Part shown: positions 12,417 to 25,559 of the stretch, in pieces | Position numbering within the stretch: the first letter of the stretch is position 1 | Layout: each line of letters begins with the position of its first letter | DNA from: Amphirosellinia nigrospora | Lineage: Eukaryota; Ascomycota; Sordariomycetes; Xylariales; Xylariaceae | Direction: 5' to 3' | Assembly: GCA_004123355.1 (NCBI GenBank) | Contig: SCHM01000001.1 | Location: 10,178,193-10,242,192, forward strand | Length of the DNA: 64,000 nucleotides | Position numbers and translations under genes: made by a program | Notes under the pieces: model-generated | Database searches by the model: none | What the model was told of the DNA's origin: nothing | Seen by the model: the letters and a program-made list of their open reading frames with translations, nothing else

Positions 12417-13040
12417 TGCAGAGGCGGCGGACGTGGTGGCGGTGGGACTGCTTCGCGGCTCAACGGGGCGGTCAAACCGCAGCGGCAACGAGGTTAGTTG
12501 CAGTGGCGGGCGAGGGCGACGGTGGCGTGGCGATGGGTGCGCTGCTGCAGAGCTGTGGAGGTGAGGGTGAGAATCGAGCTGGCGGCGGCGGCGGCGGTGG
12601 TGGTGGTGAGGAAGGAGGGTCGACGAAGGAGGGGCCGTCGGTGCAGCGGTCGAGAGCATTGGTTGGGTGGCTGCGGGCGCTCGCCCACTGTTTTCCTGCG
12701 ATGCTGCTGTTTCGGGTCGACGACTGTTCTATCTACAGGCGGTATCTCTTATCGCCCCAGCCAGCCATCAAGCAGCGAGGCAGGCGGGCAGGCAGGCAGA
12801 TAGGCGGGTAGAGGAGTCAAGTGCAAGTCTACCTAGTGCTGCAGGTGCAGTGCAGGGTGCAGGTACAGTGTACTGTAGGCCTGTACCACAGCTGTCCTGT
12901 AGGGTACTGCCAGGTATCTGGTACGAATAACGAATAACGAGTCACGCTGGGCGCGGGTCGGGTGCGGTGCAGTGCGGAATAAGTAAGGTACTTAAGGTTA
13001 GCGCCTATGGAGCGCCTGTGCAGGTACTTGTACAGGCACC

Positions 13041-13068
13041 CTGTCAACCTGTCAACCTGTCAACCTGT
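13041..13068. repeat. Short tandem repeat, unit CTGTCAAC
   Basis: Three full copies of an 8-bp unit and part of a fourth lie side by side in the upstream region of the CCCH gene. The copies are identical, so the array is probably recent and may vary in length between strains. Confidence 0.8.
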
Positions 13069-16000
13069 AACCCCCAGCCCCCAGGATTTTAAAGCTGCAA
13101 GGAGCAAGCAAGGTCTTTCTGTCCAGTACGGGAAACCAGGTAGGTGCTGGCAAGCAGCAGCACGCTGTATATTGATGGTACGTAGGTCTCGTGAAACTTG
13201 CGAGCGCATGCGAAGACAGGGAGTCGGCCAATGTTTAGCTGAACACGCATCAAGTACACATTGGTGTCTCTCGTGGGCCAGATATACGGCCGTGAGGAGA
13301 AGCTTACATCGAATCCTCGCCTGTTGTTGGTCTGCCTACAGATGTGGGCTTTCAGCTACGGGCAAGTTCCGCCGCCGTGCTACTAACATCAATAATAATA
13401 GAACGGCTTGCTTGTGGCCGGGTCCAATAAGTGGTTTCCAGGTTCGTGCGGCCGCTAGTCGACTTTCGATTAACCTTTTGCTCTGGTATAATAGGAGTAT
13501 TATTACAGAGTAGATTGCGGAGGAGAGTTAAGGCAAGTAAGATAGATAAATGAGAAGGTATGAAGGTAAGGGTATTTGGCGGGTATCGCTCCTTTTTGTT
13601 CGATACCGTCAGGTGGATAACAGGCGGATCGAGCACGATCCAAATAATTCCGGCTTCTCATCGAGGGGCAAATTGGAGTCATGTAGACACCTGCAGGTTT
13701 TGTAATGGAGGGCAGGCAGGGACATTGATGGGGACCGAAGTGTATCTTTGCCCACGAACAGGATAGCCATACCTCACGCGGCGTCGACGAACCAGGGTCA
13801 CTCTTTGCACTTACAGGCTTCGGCTTATACGAGCCGGGTGCTTGGTTGAGGCTAAGACACGCAACGAGACGGGCCGAGTGCATCTACGATACCAGAAGTG
13901 GAAACTGATCGGTCGACTTGGTGTGGGAGGGTGGGTTGAGAAGGGTCGTCGAGCAGAGAAAGTGCCATTTTTACCTGATACGCCTAGAGGGTGAAGCGCC
14001 AAGGGCAAAGGGCAAAGTGCGAAGGCAGCCATATCAAAGGTCGCCCTATACCCTTCACCGAGATGCTATAATGAGTAACCCGGTACTTGTCTTGTCTATT
14101 ACGCGTACTAACTACGGGCAGCAGGCCTCAGGACTAGTGTAACTGTATTCGCCTAACTGCGAGGCTGTGCCGGAAAATAAACTGGTGGAAGCGAGTTTTC
14201 ATAAATTCCAAGCCTTCAATTTTCTAAGCGTACGGTTGACCATTAAACCTTCAGTTAAAGCCACTTGAGATATTTATGTTTTGTTACCTAAGGCATGATA
14301 AGGAGCTATGTCTTGGCTAGTCCTTGAATACCTTAATAGGTTAAGAAGCTTCATTCTTAGAACTATGATACCATGCTCGTCCTTGTCGTGGCAAGGTGTG
14401 CTATACAGTCTCAGATTAGAGGATGTTTAACATAGCAAGACAATGTAGTTGGTGTATGAAATAGACTTCGGTACACTTGGGGATCTATTGGATGTTAGAA
14501 CAGGCAAGCCTAGCGAGACCAAAAAGATTCCATGTTGTATGAACGATCGGTCATATGCATATGGGCAGTGGTAGCACTTGGGGCGCGATGTAACCCCGTG
14601 AAGGGTGTCGATCATAGAGCTACCCCATACATTGAAGTCCTTGAATATCCGACCACCTTTTTTCTTAACTGGTAAGAGCCTGCACACCCATCGTCATCAA
14701 ACGCACTCCCTCTAGCCTTTGTACAGTGCTGCATGCATCCTTCGTAATTATGATGGGTTGTATTGAGACATAATTGTCTATGGGACACGCGACGAGCGTG
14801 GAACGCGGATGTTGAGGTGACTCACTAACGCTCATCATCTGCTGCAACCTGATCCATTTCGCGGACAAATCTGATCTAGGCTGCAGGCTATCGCTTGCGT
14901 CGGGCTCTTTTCTATGCGAACAGCCCTGGCTGGTACCGGCTGATGTTCAGTCATGGTGGTCCTTTCAGTTGAGTTACTTGTACCGCATGATATGGGTATC
15001 AGAGTAATAACAACCCATTTACTATTTATGGGGAACTTGTAGGAAGCGTTCCAAATGCATTGTTTATACAGTATTAGGTAGGTATTTAGTTGTACAGGGT
15101 GGCGAATACTGCCTTAGCTTAGGTACCTCGAAGTAGATACTTACCATTGTGGTTGCGTGAAGCCTTTGGTCGAGTTGGTTTTGAGCTTCTAGCCGATAAT
15201 GGTTTTGCCAAAGGCCACCATGCACAACTTGAGACATATCGATTCTGATGTGACTTCGATGTCGTACCCAAGTCCCGAGCTTACCATCCACAGCCAGTTT
15301 TGTCTAGCCAATATAATATGCGGTCCATGACAAGGACTTCGAGCACAAGTCAGGCAGATATGGGTTAGGTGACGGATTGTACTCATTGAAGCAACGTGAT
15401 TTTCACGTTAATCTGTGGTAATTAACTGAACTTGTTTCGAGTGGTTTGTTGATATGAATGATGGTCTACTCTGAATGGTCGAAGACAGAATAGTACTGTA
15501 CTACATCACCAACCAATGGATAAGAGAACGATAGGTATAGTTCGACGGAAAGAGAAATAACCTTGAAATATGGGGCGACTGGCTTGACCCGCATTCATTA
15601 CCAAATCACATGCTGCAGATAGATCGGAGGGCGATGCTTTATAATCCTTCTCTTGGCCGATACTGAATTGGACGAATACTTTTTGGTAGTTCCTAGCAGC
15701 AGCATGTTAGGTATCTTACCAACTATAATCGGGCTTATTATTTTCCTGATTAGGTCTTCGGTGGGTAGAGAGATAGTATGATATTGTATTGAGGTTCGTT
15801 ACTTCTGCGAACGTGGGGTCAGCGCACGCGTATAAGCGCGGTGTAAGCATCGGCCAGTAGGGGCCACATCGATGCTGGTGGTCCAACAATGTGATATCTG
15901 ACAAGTTCAAAAATGGCTGCATCGGATAAGCTAAGCGACCAGATCAGCCATGATAGAATGATTAGGTGAGTGCATAAGACAAATAGCTCTTAGCCGATTA

Positions 16001-19000
16001 CGACAGTGGTAGACACGCGGGGGAACGTATGAAAAGTAAGGACATTAGCTAAGTGTGTGCTCAACGATCAGTACCTAAGCTACCAACGAACGTAATAAAC
16101 TCGAGTCGGGTAAATGCGAAACCCCCACGGATCTGATCATGGGACGGATTACAACAGCTGAGCTTACCTCTGGTCTAAGACTATAGTTGACTATTGCAAT
16201 GCACTTGGACAAAATGAGCAATGGAAAGCTGAGGTCAGCGCCTTCTCTGTCTTCAGGATAAATGATAAGATGGACTTGATGATGCTCGGGTTGGTAAGAA
16301 TGCACGGCTGGGCCAGGGCGCCTATCTGCTCAGAGGGGTGGATAAAAAGGCGTCACAGCTATACTGTAAGTAGTTGTCGCGCAGCCAAGACATGGAATCA
16401 ATCGAAAAGGCCGACAGCCGAAGCATACCAGCATTTTATTTTGGCGGGGTAGTAGTGAAAAAGTCTTGTGCATGTCATTACCTATGTTTAGTTTCGATGC
16501 AGTTGTAGTTGTCCATCCGCCGTGGTCTCATCGCTGCCAGTGATGTATGAGACCGGCGTAGCTGCTTAGAGAGGCAAAAGAAAGAGAATACCAAGCATGT
16601 GTTGGTTGGATGTGGTGTGATATGGCGGCGACTAGACTTGCGAAGGCCGTGTTATGCAGTTGGAGGCTCAGCGGGATCGGCAAGAGATGCTGTTCAGTTA
16701 TGCATCACGTATCGCTCCTGTATCTAACATTGGAGGGTTGGATGCGTTGGATGCAAGAGAGAAGCCACATCTGCACGTACAATCATAGATGAATGACCCT
16801 GCCATGTCAGCCCCTGTAGGGGTGTGGAGTACTCATAGGCCCAAATAGAATATGCACCCTTGTCCTTCGGGACTATACACTATTGCTACAACCACTTGGT
16901 ACCCCTGCAACGATGCTGCATTTAGTGCACTAGTACACTGACACACACGGGGTTATTTAGGGCAGGTCTCTTACCACGTCCCTATTAGGAAAGACAGTCG
17001 GTTTTTCGGCTAGATTTGATTGGCCTTTGCCACACCTGGTCAGAGCCGTTCAGGTACACCGTACATCAAGGTACAGACAGTCCTATTCCCCTTGTTCACC
17101 ACTTCTCGTCGCCTCTTCTTCCCCCCTCTTCACATCATATTTGATGTCATTTCTCTCTCTTTTTTCGTACTACAAACTCATTCTTTCTCATATGGCCCAC
17201 TCCGAACCCATGATTATCCCGTCACCAGACTGAAAGTGAACGTTGTATTGGCAAACGGCATGGAATGGTGGAGTGCGCCGGCAGTCTCATGTCGGTAGCC
17301 AAGTCAGGTTCCCATCGCCGCGTCGACCCCGGCACTACACTCGTCGGCTACCTGTACCGTCTGGAACTGATCGCCTTCAAGTGCCGAAAGTGTCATGGGT
17401 CACTTATCAGGTGATACGAAGAAGTCCTATGTCCCTTTGCCAAATCGGGTCCTTATTGCTCGCTGGCTTCACCTCGGTAGGTTTTTTATGAAGACATCTG
17501 AACTAGTAACCGATTTTATGTCTGGGAATTGTTCGGCGTTATGAGCTCAGGTTAGTCCATTGTTGGAGGCATACGACAGCCCTATACCAAACCCACGGAT
17601 CACTTTACACTAGCGACTTAAGATGGTTGCTCAGCTTCAAAATGGATGTTCCGGACACGATAGCTAAACGAAAGACCGAGTAGCCGGTGCATAGCCTCTG
17701 TACCTCTAGCTATTGAGTGCTTTGGTCCAGACGCCGACTGCCCACGCGAGCGTCCTCGCCACGCTCATGATGCGTATCACAATCTTGGTCTAACCTTAAT
17801 AGATATAGCATACCTTTGCAGCCTTTCTACTCATCTCCACCCACATCTTGCCGAAAGAGTCGTCGTGCAGCTACTTTCAAGTCTTCTGATCCAACCAAGT
17901 CGGCCTGGCAATAGGAGACGAACAACTCCATGCTACTCGATGATGTGTATGGATATGTGCTCGATTCAATTGAATATAGCCCTGCAAGTAGATCAGCCTT
18001 CCATTGCCTGCGAATCCTAGAAGATATTCATTACAGCTCCTCAAGCCAGGCTCCAATCAGTCTGGTCATATACATCGATTCATTAGTCGGCCAATAAACG
18101 CTATAAGTATATAACATAGCCGGAATTGTCTCAACTGTCTCAACGTGTAGTAATTCTATGCAAGTGACAGCGTGGGTTTTCGAAGTAAGTTGACTTGGTT
18201 GTTCTAATAGATATCTGTTAATAATACCGCTTCGTTTACTTGCTAGCGTACCGAGAGTCATATACAGGCTAAAGCGGCTATCGAGGATAGTCGATCTTGT
18301 CCTAAATTATTAATTTACGTTTTACACCCCTTCTTGACGATAGTGTTCTTTCAGAGCACTTATATCCCCAAGCTACCTATCCTTATCGCCTACTTGTCAT
18401 TTAATTTTACTTCAAGATGTCGCTGCTTGATAATGACGAAACCCGCCCATATGACCCTAACGTAGTCAAGACGTCAAGTTCTCTATCGAAAAACAGCTGG
18501 ACACGCTAATCTCATGCCCTTCACGGAGCCTTGAGCCAGGTTAAATGTAACTAACTCACACATATTTATACATACTTTTTGTTCTTGTTTATGGCTTTCG
18601 CTTAATCCAGAGCTAGTCAACCTCTCAGTGCGAGGAGGCTTTCCCTTATATCTATTACCATACTGTAGGATCAAGGGCAAGCTCCCTTTCTTAGTTATAA
18701 ACATGAATTTTACGCCCAACCGTCAAGATATCTCACGACGACCGCTAAACGGACCGTCTAATTGCCTCGTCTGCTATTCCCATTCAACCCAACCTCAAAC
18801 CTTAGGCCCCCGCGGGCTCTTCGTCTACCGCAAGGTATTGAGACTTCAAAAAGTGTAGTCATAACCTCTAATGCTCATGGTCACTATGTGTCTATCTCAT
18901 TGTCGAAATTTCCTTCTCTCCATCTACTATGTATAGTAGTAATCTGACTCGCTTACCCCCATGACACCCTTTAGCGTACCCCACACTGTGGCTTCATGTG

Positions 19001-20112
19001 GGCCTGCCTGCAAGTGGCTTGTCGCCTACTTACGCAAGCATCCACTACTACCCTGGTCTATTGTAACACACCAAGGTTTCCCGCATAATCCGAGTCTTTG
19101 GCTTACCAGGTATGGACTGACAATTCCTGGCTACAGAAAAAAGAGAAAGAGAGCAACCCCATGCTAAATATTGGGCTATTAACGATAGTGATACGCAAGC
19201 TATCTCAAATATGGGCCTACGGCTGCATGTACATGTGGTCCACAGGCGTGTTACCTTGATATACCTATATGTTAAGGGCTACAAAACCGGTAATGTACAA
19301 GAAAGGGGCTTCTTAAACGTGGGGGATTCTATAAACCCCGATGAGATTGATCCTCTTTTATGACATCATTGTTGTAGTGTATGTTCTTTCGCCAATAACA
19401 GAAAGGAGCTACTTACAGCTCCCCCACCTATGTTCTGATACCGGCGCCGACAAGCTGAACTTGGCTGCTCATAGCTTTATTACTAGTCGGTGCCGCCGGT
19501 AATATAAGCTACATACAGAAACCTACCTCATGACCAAGGCGAAAGGTGCGATCCAATTCGTGAAACTTGCTCCTCTCAACTTGGTTTCAGGTTTGCTTCT
19601 TCTCGTTTTACAGCCTTACCCTGTCCAGTTGAACACCAACTCTTTACATTTGCAGGCAATCTCACAAACCAGGGCAACGACTCATTAAAACATTCTGGGA
19701 GTGGATTGAATATTCCTATTCCTCTGTTCACAGGAGGAGCACATAATTATCCAGGTATCTTACAGCTTATTATACACGTATGCACCGAAATAGTGGCAAG
19801 TGAATAATCAACATAGGGAGGAGAGAAGAAAAGTGGTAATACAAAACACAACCTTCACGTTTACGCGTCGCACACATGATCTAGCCTGCTGCGCCCCATT
19901 TTATGTCCGCGGCCGGCCATGTGATCTTCCCGGTGCGGAGAGGGTTGGGTGGAGTGGGACGCGGTTCGGTTGGGGGAAGGAGGTGGGAAGGGGGTGAGTT
20001 GAAAAGAAGGGCTTGAGGAAATCCCGGATCCGTCGGTAACACCCGGCGCGCGCGTGATGGTTGGCACACCCACTATCAGTTTATATGACCTATGTATATA
20101 CCTGCCCTACAT

Positions 20113-20144
20113 ATACATACATACATACATACATACATACATAC
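20113..20144. repeat. (ATAC)n microsatellite
   Basis: Eight tandem copies of a 4-bp unit, perfect over about 32 bp, lie in the gene-free block. No gene overlaps it convincingly. Confidence 0.9.
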
Positions 20145-20726
20145 GCAAAGTTGGTGGCTGCGCCTTATATGGGTGTGCATGTGTTATGGGCTGTTTGCTG
20201 ATGTACCTTCTATTTTGTATCTGTCATGTTTATGCTCTTGCTACCCGCCAACGTCATTGGGAAGCCGGTATTCGAGTTTTAGTTAAAAGAAAAAGGGAGG
20301 GGGAGAAGGGTGGTGGCTGAAGGGGGTGTAGTGCTCCTATTAGCTTTGGAGATTTTGGTGGCGCGGTGTTGGTTTGCGCATTTCGGTGTGGCTTTTGGTT
20401 TGGGCTTGTTTTTGTTGCGGCGAGTGACTTTTGCTTGGGGAGATATGGGTTTGAAAAGGGCAATCGAACGTCGTGGAACGTATGCGCTGCTTGCCACTCT
20501 ATTTCTTTCGCGTGCCGTTCTACTGCGACATCTTCCCGAATCAAGAGATGTTCTACAATGCTTGCTATATGCTGTGCATATCAATTGTTTTTACTAATAT
20601 TGTGAATGTGCTTTCATACTACCTACGTAACCTTGGTTAGGTTTATATCTGATTTAGGCCCTTAACGACATCCCATAAACTCAACCTACCTGATATTTGA
20701 TAATATTTTACAAATCAATACCGGAT

Positions 20727-20773
20727 AGTGACGTGTTTCAAACCTGTTTCCCTTAAATTCTCAACACGTCACT
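20727..20773. repeat. 11-bp perfect inverted repeat with CRE-like core
   Basis: The left arm AGTGACGTGTT (20727-20737) is matched by its exact reverse complement at 20763-20773, with 25 nt between. Each arm contains TGACGT, the core recognised by ATF/CREB-type bZIP proteins. No gene is near, so a regulatory role is only a possibility. It may equally be the end of a decayed element. Confidence 0.45.
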
Positions 20774-22354
20774 TGCCCCTAAACATTCAAAACTTGGCAC
20801 TGAGACAAACGTCTATACATATATAGCGAAACTGGCCTGCATAGGGGCTTAGATCCCCCGCACAGCAACAAGAATATACACGTAGCCTCATACCTACGGG
20901 TTCCTGACAAAAGCTGCCATTGAATTTTCACTCTCATCGTGTGATCTCAAAGATTCCGTTACGCCTTTTATAAGGGATCGCCTCACCCGAACCCCCATTT
21001 GCCTCACTTGCCAGGCTTCATGGGCCTGGGATCTGTATGTATATGCCAAGGACTAGCTCTAGGACACTCCCAAGCTCTCCACGTAACAGTGAATATTAAT
21101 ATAGACCTATATCATGACTTGTGAGGTCTTGGCACAGAGAGCGCCTCGATTCTATTTCGTTCTCGCTTACGCAGTCGGAATTTCAATGAGGTATGAAGTG
21201 CAATGTTAACTATGAAGGATAATGCGTAGTAGGGTTTTTCGCTACAATAAAGGCTACAGTTGACGTAATGACAATGCCATCTTGGTCGGATTATCAGGAC
21301 ATTCGCGCGAGCTCCGTAGGATACAGTATGACATCTATTGTTGCGCGAAGGTCCTAGTACCTAATACCTATGTATAGGCTACTCCCATCCACGTACACAG
21401 ATCACAATCCTTTGTTAGAGCCAGCGAGGTAGTACTAGCAAACTACGAAGGTGGCAATAGTATTGCCAAAGCGGTATGCCTAACAGGCCTTAAGCCGTCT
21501 CCCAAGTCAGCGACGATGGCCAAACATATTGCCACATTGCAGAATACAAACAAATATCAAACAAAACACAGCAATTTCTCAACTCTCATTTAGTTTGGGC
21601 AGACTTCCGAAAGCCCATTCACATCGTTATAAGAAAAGCTCTATTCTACTTCTTATCACGTTCAATTCTATGGTACATAGTATATTTTGAATTATTACCA
21701 TCAATCTATTTTTAAGTCATGTAAGTTGCCACGAGGGCTCAGTAGAAGGGCTTGGAATAGCTTCATTCCGATGATTCCAACAATTAGCTATGGCGTCAAG
21801 GACCTCTTACTCCCTAGGTTTTCCTCCGGAGGACTTGGGACCTGACTAGCCTATATATATACAAATAATTCCTAATAATACACGACGGACCTCCGTAGGC
21901 TCTTGTAGCCGGAGTCTGTATGTCTCGGTGAAGGGCCTCGAATAATACGAATAACCGAGGGCTATATCCGCAGGCGAGATCCGTGTAACATAAATCATCT
22001 GGACAACTTAATCAACCGCACTTGAGCTCACATTCTTCTGCCAATATTAGGGACTTGGTTCAAATGCCTGTGCTGACTCATCATGGACGGTCGTAGGGCA
22101 GCGGTGCAGCAGCACTGGCCTACCTAGATAAGGGCTATTAGGACAACTACTGACAAAATATAACAACACTATGAAGCGAAAGATCTTATATATGTGTGTG
22201 TATTATATACGGTCGTACGCAGTTATACGTAGTTATATAAAGCTACCTAGTTAATTAAGTTGTTACATACCACTTAAAAGGTAGAATTGTTCCAAAGGAC
22301 GGGGGAAACGAATGTGTAATTCTAATCAACCGAGATTTCCTATTTAAAACCCAA

Positions 22355-24475
22355 TCAAACAACGATAATAGCTTTTCTATCCTGGAGAATGTCTAACAAT
22401 TGGATGGTCTCATTCGGCGCTTCATTGTAATGCGACCATATGCCCAACCTTTCAAATCTCTTCTTGTCTGCAGAGAGTTGCTTGAGAAGAATGAATTTAT
22501 ATCGACCGTCTCCAAAAACACCCCAGAATAAGATGAACACATTATCGACTGCTGTGGCTTGTTCTGCGCTCATGATGTAGTCAGCTTCGAAAAGAACACT
22601 GAATTCAATACCTGTTTCTGCGTGTACTAAGCGGTAGCTAGGTGGCTTCGTCTCAGACCCCAGGTCGTAAATTCTCGCAAATAATCGGATCCGTTTCCCG
22701 TTGATCTTGAGAAATCCCCCCGTTATTGCGCCTGTCTGGTCGTTTGCAGTAGTGCATTCAGCTTCAATTATCTCAACTGCGAAAGACGTGTCATATTGGC
22801 TCCTGTGATGGACGAAGTTGACGGCCCCAGACACAGACAGCCACGACCAACTTGGTGCTAGATACGTCTCTACTTTTCGATGCGTGTCGCTGATCCACCA
22901 ACAAAGCTGATATGCGAAGTTGTCTTCCCATAAGCCCGCGAGATACCTTCCGCCGTATCCCGACTTTGAGGCTTGATCCGCTATACCGGCGAGAGCTACC
23001 GCGCGATCGGTGTCATATGTCAAACCTAAGCGGAGTAGCGTTGTACAAGGAGCATCCACCTAACAGGTAAGGATTCCGATCCAGAGGAACCTTCCAGGGC
23101 GGCCATGTAATCAACTTTGAAGTTTTTAAGGACGCTCATGCCGCCACATTGGCAGTCAGTCGTCATATTACACTCCCATTTTAACTCGTCGGCATCGTAA
23201 TACGCTATGCGCGGAGAGGAAGTCGCTCTTGGAGAACCCAGCCGCGACTCAAAAGTACCTGCTGGTTTTTCCGACTTGTATAGGTAGTGCCGTAATCGAT
23301 ATGGGTCCAGTGAGGCTGCTGGCGAATGTATTTGGCTATACTTCCGGGCACAGAATGAGTAGGGAAACGATTCGTGAGATTGCTTGATGAGAACAAGTCC
23401 CCGCTCGACTCGTGGGCATGGCACCCCGCGTATTCAAGTATGAGTTCCCGTAAACAGTTCTCATACGTATTGACTCTCTTTCCCAGTCCCCGACGTCATC
23501 CTACACTCATCATCAGCCTAATTTCAAGCAGTACAGTGCGTAGTTCAAGATAATCGTACCTGAATAATGCATAAACTATCAATCCAGATATAGTTGATCT
23601 GCAGTTCTCTCGTTATGCTAATGGCATCTTGGTATAGCTTGGGGATCGAATTCCAGGGATGCTTTGTTTCATGCTCAAGGCATTCGCCTTAGTTAATTTA
23701 AAAGTCTCATTCGCCCCCCATCGATGGCTAAGAGTCATATACCGATCCTTTGCCCCTTCTTCGGTGTCAACAACTCTGACTTGACCCTCCTTCCTGTTGT
23801 TAGAATCTCAGCGTAGAGTGTGTATGAGAGAAGTCTTTACCGTTAGTTTAAGAAGACGAGTTGGTGGCTCCTTATTATCTGTTAGGCAGCGAGAATGCGT
23901 TTCGTCGCATTTCCTGAGCCAATATTTCAGATGTCCCAAACTCTGACTTGAATCCGTTCTTTGAACCGGGTGACAACTTCGTGGGAGAAAAGCCTTGCAT
24001 TTGTCGTTTTCACACGCTAATGTAGAACTTCGTTCAACCACTTCAAAGTTTCAAGTGTCAATGAAAAGTGCTGAAAACTTACCTACAGCTAGATCTTGCC
24101 AAAGGTCGAAATGTCTCCAGTGTTGTGAGTCATGTGAAGCTCCAGTGCGAAGGAACCAACCACCCGTCAAACGTTGGGAGTTTCGATCGTGATTTCAATT
24201 TCTTCTTCATCTTCAGCAATACCTGGCATTATGGGGGTGTCCACTAAGTAAAGCTTGGGCAATGGAGTCCTGCCATACTGACTTGATCTTGGGGATTAGT
24301 GGGCGTTTACCACGGTTAAGCATGCTTTACAGCCCCTTTCTGTTGCGCACCGTCGGTACTGTTTCAGGGATGCACTTCCTGTCTGATTAGCATACTGGGC
24401 TTGCTCACAGGTGGCTACGTTGCAGCCAAAATGCAGATTTCGGCACACGCAGGCTGCAGAAATATCCTCGTTCAT
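22355..24475 (-). CDS. Heterokaryon-incompatibility (HET) domain protein
   Basis: Reading leftward, segments at 24475-23841, about 23789-23560 and 23500-22355 give a typical HET protein. The N-terminal part has WLRKCDETHSRC and PTRLL. Then come the HET-domain blocks: YMTLSHRWG, IWIDSLCIIQ (ending at an intron at 23501-23559) and DWERESIRMRTVYGNSYLN. After this come LSRGWVLQER followed by LSPRIAYYDADELKWEC, then LTYDTDRAVALAGIA and the C-terminal block LAPSWSWLSVSG. Proteins of this type trigger cell death on fusion of genetically different hyphae. At least five single-base losses interrupt the frame, for example at CCCC 23641-23644, near 23210 and at AA 23028-23029. Upstream, Cys-rich coding-like sequence runs to 24475 and a pyrimidine-rich acceptor (cttgcag) just before it suggests a further 5' exon I could not place. 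The gene sits alone in AT-rich DNA. Confidence 0.8.
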
Positions 24476-25559
24476 GTCGTAGGACGTGGTCTGCAAGAAT
24501 CGAGAACATTGAGAAGAAAATCAGTTGTGAGAGAATATTTGCTGGTATAAGATGATGAACGATATGAAATCAAGGACTTATGTACCTATTTGGTCCCAGG
24601 CTGGGAAATACCAGTATTAGTCGCAAAATAGACAGATCATAATAACTTGCCACCGACTCGATGAAACGAACCAAACATAAAAAGTGATTTAGAACGTGCA
24701 CTTTGAAGTGATAAGTGCAACTGCCGTAGGTAGAAGAGGCACCTATCATTACTATCTCATCTTATTACATGTAGGGTAGCATACAGCCCCAAAAAAACAA
24801 AATGAGGCGAACAGCTGCCTGTGGTCGGGCGAAAATAAGCTGTGCATGTCGAAGGATTTCGCCCGATCCTTTAAGAGGCAGCTTTGGCTACATAACACTT
24901 TTTCACATATGATACCCCGCAGGGAGTTTGAGAGACAGAGTAATGTTAATATTAGCGGACGCGTATGAGGGGAAAACGAGAAAGAGGGAGTCCTTGGTGA
25001 TTGGCCTTATTATATAGGGGCTAATCACTCATTATTACTATCTAGCTTCGCCGGGGTTAGAGAATGTGCTCAAAATGGCCACATTTAGTTTCTTACATAT
25101 CACTCTAATACATTCATAATACGGAAAGGGGGGTTTGCTGCTTTGAATGTTTGCATCGTGGACCAGGACGTTACCAAGGAGAACGTGACGAACAATAAAG
25201 TAGCCGTATTTCTCAGGCCAATTATCACCGAATAACCCGGATATCACTGGTATATCTAGTCATAAATGTGACAAAGGCTTTTGCCCAAGTGCTTACAATT
25301 TAAGGTTCTACTCCGGGTATATAAGTAGGGTCTCTAACTTTCTATTTCTCTCTGCAACGTAAATTCGCTATTTGCCCTTATTTACAGACGAATCTAAAGT
25401 TCTCATATCCTCGCAGAACCTCCGGTCGAAGCTCCTCGAGAAGGGCCAGAAGCCATTCAGCCATCTACGACTCGGGTAGCTCATGGTCCTGCGGCTTGTC
25501 CAAATGATAATAGATGATTTCCCAGGTTTAAGTCCTACAACTTTTCGAAACTTTTTCGG
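24476..25559. other. Intergenic, upstream of HET gene and kinase relic
   Basis: AT-rich DNA with no supportable gene. The right side of the HET gene's unresolved first exon may lie in 24490-24800. Nothing recognisable was found on either strand at 24800-25400. Confidence 0.4.

Larger units (their letters stand above)
12417..22354. other. Large gene-free block, AT-rich, with short repeats
   Basis: Nearly 10 kb contains no gene I can support. At 12420-13100, upstream of the CCCH gene, there are GC-rich short repeats (GCAGG-type runs near 12780-12870 and a CTGTCAAC repeat at 13041-13068). From 14 kb onward the DNA is AT-rich with frequent TA steps and stops in all frames, as expected of decayed repeats. 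A moderately GC-richer patch at 17.2-17.5 kb and overlapping open frames on both strands at 20279-20597 have no recognisable product. A tetranucleotide microsatellite and an 11-bp inverted repeat are listed separately. Confidence 0.5.

Noticed and set aside
11508-12659. A 383-codon minus-strand open frame
   Set aside because: Only its first part (after 12416) is the real CCCH exon 1. It then runs through introns and, because of missing bases, translates the zinc-finger exons in the wrong frame.
12416-12811. Plus-strand open frames rich in Arg and Gly opposite the CCCH 5' end
   Set aside because: They mirror the low-complexity CCN/GGN repeats of the other strand and have no family features.
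17020-17491. Open frames in a GC-richer patch
   Set aside because: Three overlapping frames compete, none with a motif, signal peptide or splice pattern I could support.
20279-20597. Overlapping open frames of about 100 codons on both strands
   Set aside because: Opposing frames of equal length with biased composition and no recognised motif cannot be told from chance in GC-richer DNA.
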